From Polymyxa betae (lineage: Eukaryota; Endomyxa; Phytomyxea; Plasmodiophorida; Plasmodiophoridae), in assembly GCA_003693705.1 (NCBI GenBank), contig RBZT01000846.1, positions 1 through 64,000 on the forward strand: a stretch of DNA of 64,000 nt, given 5' to 3'. The notes under the pieces are model-generated. The model was not told the DNA's origin and did no database searches. It saw only the letters and a list, made by a program, of their open reading frames with translations. Below are positions 57,121-64,000 of this stretch, piece after piece. Position numbers and translations under genes: made by a program. The stretch's first letter is position 1. Every line of letters begins with the position of its first letter.

Positions 57121-59223
57121 ATGTCATCAAAATCGTCATCGGCGTCGTCGTCGCTTCCATTCCTTCCCGGGTACTCGATTCCCGTGGACATCCCACAGGC
57201 CTTCCATAAGCAGCACCAGTTTGACCTGAGCTATGGCGTTCCTGTCACCGACGTCTACGAACATAGGCAGCTCGATCGGCCGATCCATACTGACGACAGA
57301 TTCCCAAAAGAACGTCCTGGCTACAGCGGCATTGAACCTGATAAATGGCACAAGAAGCTTCCAGCTCGTAATCCGAAAGAAATTCCTTTGTCGCGTCTAC
57401 CCCCATGGATCGTCTATAACAATCATGTCCTACGATTTAAGGCGTACTTCAAGGACACGCTCCAAGAACGACCGAACGAATTCGAACGTATTCGAGCGTG
57501 TACGATCTTTTATCACCTGGAGGACGATTCGATTCAAATCGAAGAAGTTAAAGACCAGAACAGTGGCATGAAGCAAGGCGTGCTTATCAAACGCCATCAA
57601 ATTCCCTTCGATGCCGATCGATACGTGAAAATCCAGGACCTTGCTCGCATCGGGGGAGAGATCACCTTCTACGCCAAGACTTTCCGCATCACAGAAGCAG
57701 ATCCGTTCACCCGACGGTTCCTAGAAGATGCTCTCGGCATCACTCTGGGGCAAACTGAGCCAGCTCCAGTCGACGCGTTCCACTCTCAGCTGGCCGCCAT
57801 GACCCGCCGGACCGAAAATCAGAGCATGAAGCAGGCTAGCGATATTACCAAATTTGTCGAAGCTCAGCAAGGCAAAGCGATGCGGCCGGCATTGCTTCGG
57901 ACGCGTCGGTTCCTGGCCCGCGATCGTCAAGTGTTGCGATTCTGGGCCGTCTGGAGCGATCCAGGCCTGTACGGCGAACTGCGTCCTTTCATCATCCATT
58001 TCTTTTGTGCTGATGGGACCCTGGAAGTTCTAGAAGTAAAACAGCCGAATTCGGGGCGCGATCCGTTCCCGGCCCTCGTTAAACGCGTGCATCTGCCAAA
58101 GCATGCTGTCCACGCCAATCAAGCTCAGATCGGCGCCGACGAATCCGTTCAGGTCGATGGCGGCGCCTTCTACAACGAGAAAGATTTTCGAATCGGCAGC
58201 AAGATCAACGTGTTCGGGCGCGAGTTGATCTTGACCGATACCGACCAATACACTCGCGATTTCTACAAGCGTCAGTACGGCCTGAGCGACGCCGAGCTGG
58301 CGCCAGCCCCTCAGGTCACCCCCGACGAACATGCCTATCACCAAGAACGATTACGTGCAACATCTGACGAGCCGAATGGGTATGAGTCACACCCGATTGC
58401 CTTCAATGCTCTTCCATTACGCTTCGAGGTTTGAGCGAAGTGAAACATGATTCGAAATTTGAAAGAATGTTTCTAGGCACTTTTGACCACCCGTAGACCA
58501 GAGGATCGTGACAGGCGCTTTGTCGTGACGTTCTTCAAAGACGATTCCACAATTGCTATATTCGAAACGAAGGTTGGCGAATTGTCGTTAGGCTAACTGG
58601 TGAGAGATAACCAACATCTGCTTAGGTTCGAAATTCAGGATTCGTTGGTGGAAAGTTCCTGTAATACCATTTTACTTTGTGTCCTTGACGTTTTGCTGAG
58701 TTCTGTATATAAAGCGAGCGAACATTCCTGCCTGACGTAACAAGCGAAAAGTTTTATATCGGTTCGGACATCAAGCTGAATGGATTCCCGTTCCAATTGA
58801 CAGGGGCAGATATGTTCACATTGCAGTTTATGGTGGGCTTGCAATATTCAAATAACTGTTATGGAAATTTGTGCTTAATCAAAAGTTAGGAGTCGCATGC
58901 GGATCTGTTCCCACCTGCAAACATCGATGTCGTTGAAGGAAAGCTTCGCGTGCAGCTACAGCAACTGGGAGAATTAACGTCTGCTTTACTCTCTGAAGCT
59001 AATGCTATTGCAGAAAAGAATACAATCGGTAGTGATGATGGAAGAATAATTCTCCAAATGTTTCTTATTTTTAACAGAAATCCATACATTGAAGCGCCTT
59101 TTCGATAAATTCGGCGTCAATTTATCCATACATGAATGCCTAACTTTATCGCGAAGCTTCAATCGGGAATCGTCTGGCACGATCAGGTTAGCAAACCACG
59201 AAGCATTGCAAACCCCGAATTGA
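57121..59223 (+). CDS. EFHC1: EFHC1/2-type axonemal protein (DM10 domains, EF-hand-like end)
   Basis: Large first exon (57121-58431) with the family's N-terminus (LPGYSIPVDIPQAFHKQHQF) and two DM10 domains: VLRFKAYFKDTLQERPNEFE...IFYHLEDDSIQIEEVKDQNS and VLRFWAVWSDPGLYGELRPF...FIIHFFCADGTLEVLEVKQP, each with the 'Q-NSG...LIKR' loop. A third DM10 is split by introns: RRFVVTFFKDDSTIAIFETK, NSGFVGGK, SFYIGSDIKLNGFPFQLTGA. The C-terminal exons hold LRVQLQQLGELTSALLSEAN and an EF-hand-like segment (LKRLFDKFGVNLSIHE), TGA 59221-59223. EFHC proteins are microtubule inner proteins of ciliary doublets, so this supports a flagellated organism. The EF-hand lacks a clear acidic Ca-loop. Confidence 0.82.
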
Positions 59224-59327
59224 ATGATAACATAGTGTCGGCGACCTGGAGACCCTGCTAACGCACTAATCTGCGAGACGACAACGAGCGATGTTATATG
59301 AATAAAAGATACGAGATGTGTTAACAT

Positions 59328-59345
59328 AGAGAGAGAGAGAGGGAG
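59328..59345 (+). repeat. Short (AG)n simple repeat
   Basis: About 16 bp of alternating AG followed by GGGAG in the spacer between the EFHC-type gene and the RING gene. A similar CT run is at 20660-20673. Confidence 0.85.
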
Positions 59346-59454
59346 TTACATCACTAAATGTGATGGGGACAAAAGGGTGACCCTTGGGGTCTCCCACCAT
59401 TATGGTGGTGGCCTCCTGTATGGTGTGACACTTTATCATCTGGATTTCCAAGTC

Positions 59455-60060
59455 ATGGTGTATCCTGCTGCTGACCAGTTCAATGCCGACGCCGATCGGT
59501 TCGTTCGCATCCTGAACGTAATGGACGCCGATATTCGAAACCTGTGCGAGTCGGAGGATGCCCATGCAACTCCTATCGACAAGCGTCTGCATCGGCGACA
59601 ATCGCTTGGGTTGGATCTCGATCAAAAATCAGAACTGAAATCGGTTCTGGACCAATGTACTGAGTATAAGCTTGCAGCGCAGCGATCTAGAAAGGAATGT
59701 AAATTACTTCAAGAACAGAATGTGGCTCTGAATCGGGAGATGGAAGCCATGAGAGAGAAAAACGCCAGTATGGCTCGAATGCTGGCTTTATTGACAGGAA
59801 AAGAGGACGATCTAAGACTAACAACACCATTGAGCGATTTACGACAGGCAAGGTCTCAGTTAATGAAGTCTCTGCGCTCGATCAACGACACAATCGACAA
59901 GAAAGTGAAATCGTTGGATACCTGTGTTATCTGTCAGGAGGTTGTTGGCGACAATAATCTGAGATCGTGTCGCCAACAGCATCTCATAGTCTGTACACGA
60001 TGCAATATGTCGAAATGCCCAATCTGTCACGACCAGATCATCTATAAAACGACCATTTGA
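59455..60060 (+). CDS. Coiled-coil RING-finger protein (probable E3 ligase)
   Basis: Uninterrupted frame. ATG 59455 (MVYPAADQFNADADRFVRIL) is chosen because the longer upstream reading starts with GTG. The middle is a coiled coil (KECKLLQEQNVALNREMEAM). The C-terminal 45 residues form a RING: CVICQEVVG, then LRSCRQQHLIVCTRC and KCPICHDQI, giving C-x2-C...C-x3-H-x4-C-x2-C...C-x2-C. RING plus coiled coil suggests a self-associating E3 ubiquitin ligase. Partners are unknown. It ends at TGA 60058-60060, with the RING at the extreme C-terminus as in IAP/MUL1-like proteins. Confidence 0.66.
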   Translation: MVYPAADQFNADADRFVRILNVMDADIRNLCESEDAHATPIDKRLHRRQSLGLDLDQKSELKSVLDQCTEYKLAAQRSRKECKLLQEQNVALNREMEAMREKNASMARMLALLTGKEDDLRLTTPLSDLRQARSQLMKSLRSINDTIDKKVKSLDTCVICQEVVGDNNLRSCRQQHLIVCTRCNMSKCPICHDQIIYKTTI

Positions 60061-60564
60061 CTTATAGCGAGGATTGGATAAACATTTAGTGAGGATTGCT
60101 AAATATAAGGAATATAACCATAGATAGAGGGATTGGTGCTCCAAATATTAGGATGAGCGCTTGAACGATGGTACAAAACGGGACATAAACATCAAGAGAG
60201 CACGATGAAAACCTGGTCAGACTCTTGATCGTAACAGCTCCAGGCCCGTGCATATCGGTAGAGAAGACTTGGATGTCCTTCTGAGTTCAAGTTGGCTAAA
60301 TCTAAAGTCTCGTAGCGAAATCGACATGTGCTTCCACAGGCCGTTCGAGCTGGAAGAGTCACGTTCGTAGCGCTTGCATGCTGAGGCAGAGACTGCGGAA
60401 TCAGTCTGAGGGCGTTTGCGGCTTACAGAGTCCATGGTGACGATCGATTGGAGACAGTTTTTGTAGGCAGACGAGATAAGAGAATGGCTCAGAAGGCACT
60501 CCGGATGTGGCGGCTAAAGAACCTGAGAAGATTCGAAATGAGTGATCAGGAATGCCTGAAACGT

Positions 60565-60627
60565 AGACCAGAGTGGACAGATGGGGCGTCCAGTAACGTC
60601 ACTCCAGGGATCGGAAGAGCACAGGGG
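60565..60627 (+). repeat. Direct repeat, copy 1
   Basis: Shares agaccagagtgg, ggcgtccagt, ccaggga and agcacagggg blocks, in order, with 61056-61122. Confidence 0.75.
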
Positions 60628-61055
60628 CCACCAGTCGGCGCAACTTCTAATAATAGCCGTGTGGATAGAAATTAATGATCGAGGGGCCGAGGGCACGTTG
60701 GTGTGTCCATACACTGGTGGCCAGTCGCACTCTGTCGCTTGTCCCCATAGGTAGACTGACGCGGAACCCAACGACCAACCCCTTTGGTCATCCATGACGG
60801 CCCCATGTCACACTGTCTCACCGGGCCGATGTTTCCCTATTTATAGCCAAGTCCAGGCGATTCAGTGCGGTTTGTGGTCAATCTCACTCGTTGACAAAGT
60901 ATCGTGGCAGATTTGACCTTTCCATGAGCTCTTCGATGATGAGTGAATCGTCACATGCGTTGGGTTTTCGGCCATTCAAGCTTTTTCCATGCGTTTATTA
61001 ATTTGTTATGATCAGTAGATTTATTAATATAATTATTTTTTTTAATATGTAATAC

Positions 61056-61122
61056 AGACCAGAGTGGCCAGATGTGGCGTCCAGTGCTGATAGTCATCCC
61101 AGGGACCCGAAAAGCACAGGGG
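61056..61122 (+). repeat. Direct repeat, copy 2
   Basis: Second copy of the 60565-60627 segment, with scattered substitutions and small indels, about 430 bp downstream and preceded by a TTTAATATGTAATA-type AT tract. Confidence 0.75.
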
Positions 61123-61428
61123 CGGCGCCTGCTGACTGCAATGCTCCAATTTCAGTATAAACCGAATGAACAAGTATCAGATCCAAAGTCTAATTGTTCT
61201 CTTAAATTTGCACATCGATGTACAACATATCGATTCCCAGCTCATCAGATGATGAGATATTTGAGATAGGCGAATCTAGAACTGTGATCTATTTACATTC
61301 TACAGTAGTCGGAGGAGTAAGTAATGTTACCTTGCTGTAAGCAAGGCTGAAGGCAGAGCGCAATTGTTGCGCATATTCTCCTATCTATTTTAGAAAGCTT
61401 TTCATTTTCAGCTCGTAATTTGGGACCG

Positions 61429-63100
61429 ATGTGGCAGCCGCCGCCGCCACCGCCAGGACCAGGGCCTCGATCATCGGTGCCACCTCAGATGTATAATCCA
61501 GCTGCTGGCGTTGCCTATGGGCAGCCGCATCCATACGGGGCACCAATGGCGAATCCCGCCATGGCTGGTATGCCTATGGCTCCTGGCATGCCAGCTATAG
61601 ATCCGAACACTGGCGCCTGGATAGAACCATCCCAATATGTACCTGCAAATTTCGATGTAGGTTCCTGATTACTGATTTATTGACTTGTTGCTTGCAGCTA
61701 GATCTGTTTTTGATTTGTTCGACTTCGTTCTGATGAATTTTAGCGATCTTCACTGTTTCGCAATCTGTGCACGTAATATACCGCTCGTGATTCGATCTGT
61801 TAGTAACCAGTTTGATTTTGTAGATGAGTATGTATCAGGAATATCAAATGTACAATGGAATGTATGCATATCCTGAGACTACTGGGGACGATTATGATTC
61901 CGATGACGATGAACTCCCAGTCTCGCATCCAGCATTGAATCGTCTTAATCTGAATGAAAAGACTGCAAAGAAAACCGCTGTCGAGATGGTCTGCGATGCT
62001 CAGTTCAATGTCAATAATGTGCTTGCTACTAACATCCTCAATTCTGATTACTTCCGAGAACTCTTGTGAGCTGTTGAATCTGTCTTTGATGTTGATTCTA
62101 ACACGTAATTAGCGCTTTGAAAACCTTTCACGAAGTCATGCAAGAAGTTCTGAAGAAGGTGACCCATCTAGAAGCATTGACAATCGGTCAGACTCGTCTA
62201 CCCAGTACAGCATTTTGCCTTCTTTACAAATTATTTACATTGAAGTTAACGGTGAAACAGCTCTGCTCGATGCTGTCGGAGAAGAAACCTCCCTTTGTTA
62301 GAGGTCTTGGACTTCTCTATTTGCGATTCGTCCATCCCCCTAAACAGCTATGGCATTGGTTTGCACCGGTACTGAAGGACGCCACCGTTTTCTATCCGTC
62401 TGGTCAATCAGCCCCATCTATGACTTTAGGAGACTTTGCTAAAAAGCTGCTAACCGAGCTGCAATATCCCGGCATCCTTTTGCCCCGGATTCCTGTTCCC
62501 GTTCTGCGCGAATACAAAAAACTTATTCTTACGGGCGCCGACTCCCGTACGGAACCTGTATTCAACGACAACGACAATGAAGAAGAGCTCCCTGAATCGT
62601 CATCAATTGCTCCTGGTTCTTTAGTACGTGCCCAATATTATGACGACGGGAAATACTACGATGCTGTAATCAAGGAGATATTTCCAGGCGGCAAATATCG
62701 TGTGGCTTTTGTCGACTATGACGACGAGGAATCCGAGGTTCGCGGCTCAGCCATTAAACCTATAAGCGAAAGGAAACAAAAAGAAAAAGATCGTAAAAAC
62801 AAAGAGCGCGATATTGAGGAGCAGATTCGCCGGCAAGAAAGAGCGTCAGCGCTTGCGCACGGAAAAGATTATGCTTCGAGACCAGCGAGCTGTAAAGCCA
62901 CCATGTCCATCAACGAGCACAAACGTCGCCGGTCCAGGACCCCTCCACGTCGTGAACGCGAAGTCGTCAAGAAGATCATCAGGCCGCCTTCCCCGGTTCG
63001 TCCGGCCCCGTCTAGCCGTGCAAATCCCGAATTGTCAAAACGCCAGGCCGAACTGCTGGCCAGATACGGCGATGCGAGCGCCAATAAAAAGCCAGCTTGA
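61429..63100 (+). CDS. PRPF38B: PRP38-family splicing factor with C-terminal Tudor-like domain
   Basis: Exon 1 (from ATG 61429) is Pro/Gly/Met-rich. A roughly 164-bp intron leads to an acidic segment (TTGDDYDSDDDEL), then the PRP38 domain across a second intron: NVLATNILNSDYFREL, LKTFHEVMQEVLKKVTHLEA, LPSTAFCLLYKLFTLKLTVK, VRGLGLLYLRFVHPPKQLWH, then LLPRIPVPVLREYKKLIL. PRP38 is a tri-snRNP protein needed for spliceosome activation. Downstream comes a Tudor/SMN-like fold: PGSLVRAQYYDDGKYYDAVI, then GGKYRVAFVDYDDEESEV. The tail is basic and RS-like (NEHKRRRSRTPPRRERE). TGA at 63098-63100. The PRP38B-type call is firm. The Tudor fusion is the unusual part. Confidence 0.83.
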
Positions 63101-63400
63101 AACTTGGCTTGGTAAACCGCCTCTGTCGGGTAGTGCGAACCTGAGTCCGTGGTGTGTCTATGTTGGGATCTGTTGGGGTCCATATAGAGGCTATTGAATG
63201 AATGTGCTTTAGGGGTAGTGGGCTGCTCTTAATATTATCATCGGTGAAGTCGGAGCATCGGCCGCCAATCATCTCCTTCAGCAAACCCGTCATCGTTATC
63301 TGATCTTGACGAACCCCCAGCTGGTCACACAGCCGCCATCGCCGTATTCACAGCAGGTTGTTGCGCGGCCGATTTTTGATTGGCGCATCACGCGTCGCCA
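63101..63400. other. Spacer before the last gene
   Basis: 300 bp between the PRP38-type stop and the next plus-strand ATG. Nothing recognisable. It should hold the terminator of one gene and the promoter of the other. Confidence 0.5.
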
Positions 63401-64000
63401 ATGATGAAGAGGCTCTGGGCCGAAGCTTTGGAATTGGTGCGCCAGGGCGGCGCTACGCACGTCCTTCTCAAATACACCGATAGAGCAGGACGCCATCACG
63501 AGGTCCCGGTCTCGATCGGGACCCTCAACGACGACAGTCTTGACACCGGCATCCGTCTCGACAATGGCGACCTGGTGTTCCCGAACCCGACCACGGCGGT
63601 CCTGAACCCGTTCTTGGCACATTGCCCTCTAATCTCCTTCTCCTGCGATCTGCAGCGACGATCGGACGATTTCATGAACTTCAGCCAGTTCGATGTGAAA
63701 GATATCGATGCGTTGACGACATCGGAAATGCTGTCGTTGTTCCCTGAACGTGAAGACGAATTCCGTCAGTCGAATGTCATGACGGGCGACCCTGAGCAGA
63801 AGCTGTCTGTATCGCCGGCGGTCATGATCCCACAGACGCCAGCCCCGGCGTCTCCTAAAGCGCCATCGGCACTCAAGCCGAAGCGAAGCGAATCGACAGC
63901 CTCGACTCCCGGCGAACATCGCGGCACCAGTTGCCATCAATGTAAAAACGCTCGCAGCCTCGAACATCTGGCGTACTGCTCGAAACTGTTTAGCAAGCGC
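63401..64000 (+). CDS. 5' part of a CDCA7-type (zf-4CXXC_R1) zinc-finger gene, cut by window end
   Basis: A frame of exactly 200 codons is open from ATG 63401 to the end of the window with no stop. The first 110 residues are a folded-looking unknown region (LRQGG-type helix then HVLLKYTDRAGRHHEVPVSI, IRLDNGDLVFPNPTTAVLNP). A Pro/Ser/Ala-rich linker (about 63810-63910) leads to TSCHQCKNARSLEHLAYCSK at the very end, which is the opening 'CHQC' of the zinc finger found in CDCA7/R1 proteins, nuclear DNA-binding factors linked to HELLS remodelling. Only the first few metal lig-ands are visible, so the family call is provisional. The second ATG at 63404 is another frame. Confidence 0.55.
   Translation, partial: MMKRLWAEALELVRQGGATHVLLKYTDRAGRHHEVPVSIGTLNDDSLDTGIRLDNGDLVFPNPTTAVLNPFLAHCPLISFSCDLQRRSDDFMNFSQFDVKDIDALTTSEMLSLFPEREDEFRQSNVMTGDPEQKLSVSPAVMIPQTPAPASPKAPSALKPKRSESTASTPGEHRGTSCHQCKNARSLEHLAYCSKLFSKR

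Larger units (their letters stand above)
60061..61428. other. Long spacer with a duplicated segment
   Basis: About 1.37 kb. It includes a diverged direct repeat of about 65 bp (60565-60627 and 61056-61122), an AT-rich tract (61010-61055) and a minus-strand 72-codon frame (ATG 60435, stop 60217; MDSVSRKRPQTDSAVS, basic and serine-rich), which could be a small gene but has no family support. A splice-acceptor-like TTTTCAG at about 61411 just before the PRP38-type start suggests a 5'-UTR or upstream exon in this spacer. Confidence 0.45.

Overview
This is a stretch of compact eukaryotic nuclear DNA. It holds about 30 protein genes on both strands, almost all cut by many short GT-AG introns (mostly 36-65 bp). 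Convergent 3' ends lie tens of bases apart or overlap. I found no operons, rRNA, convincing tRNA or CRISPR array. The gene set points to a flagellated opisthokont-grade organism such as a zoosporic fungus or related protist. Cilium/centrosome genes are present (ASPM, a Chibby-like protein, an EFHC DM10 protein), next to standard housekeeping genes (CAND1, PFDN2, PSMG2, RCC2, EBP2, PRP38, NUDCD2) and fungal-type ZIP transporters. The lineage call is an inference from gene content only.

Layout. 1-9 kb: tail of an unidentified membrane-protein gene, then a full ASPM-type gene (ASH domain, two CH domains, IQ-motif exons). 9-14 kb: ankyrin/TRP-type channel and an LDAH-type lipase. 14-20 kb: membrane-anchored SET-domain protein, a possible small gene, a secreted protein, a Chibby-like protein and a basic SP/TP-rich protein. 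20-26.4 kb: EBP2 and a large TPR protein. 26.5-32.3 kb: an unrecognised gene with an in-frame TGA, PSMG2, a small membrane protein, and a mitochondrial protein ending in a bS18m domain. 32.3-35.8 kb: two tandem ZIP transporters. 35.8-38.2 kb: a gene-poor island with direct repeats, a perfect 15-bp-stem hairpin, a broken NUMOD4/HNH-type endonuclease and an assembly gap. 38.3-47.3 kb: small mitochondrial membrane protein, CAND1, NUDCD2, and two unrecognised genes. 47.8-55.3 kb: PHD-finger protein, RCC2-like, rolling-stone-like membrane protein, bestrophin-like channel, PFDN2. 55.4-64 kb: unrecognised gene, EFHC-like, RING protein, a repeat-bearing spacer, a PRP38 protein with a C-terminal Tudor-like domain, and the 5' part of a CDCA7-type zinc-finger gene running off the end.

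Genes are not arranged by pathway. The most unusual items are the hairpin plus broken HNH island, the bS18m protein with a very long N-terminal extension, the PRP38-Tudor fusion, and a repeat shared by a TRP intron and the leader of the next gene. All exon joins were read by eye from splice signals, frame continuity and family resemblance. Gene ends are firmer than individual intron borders.
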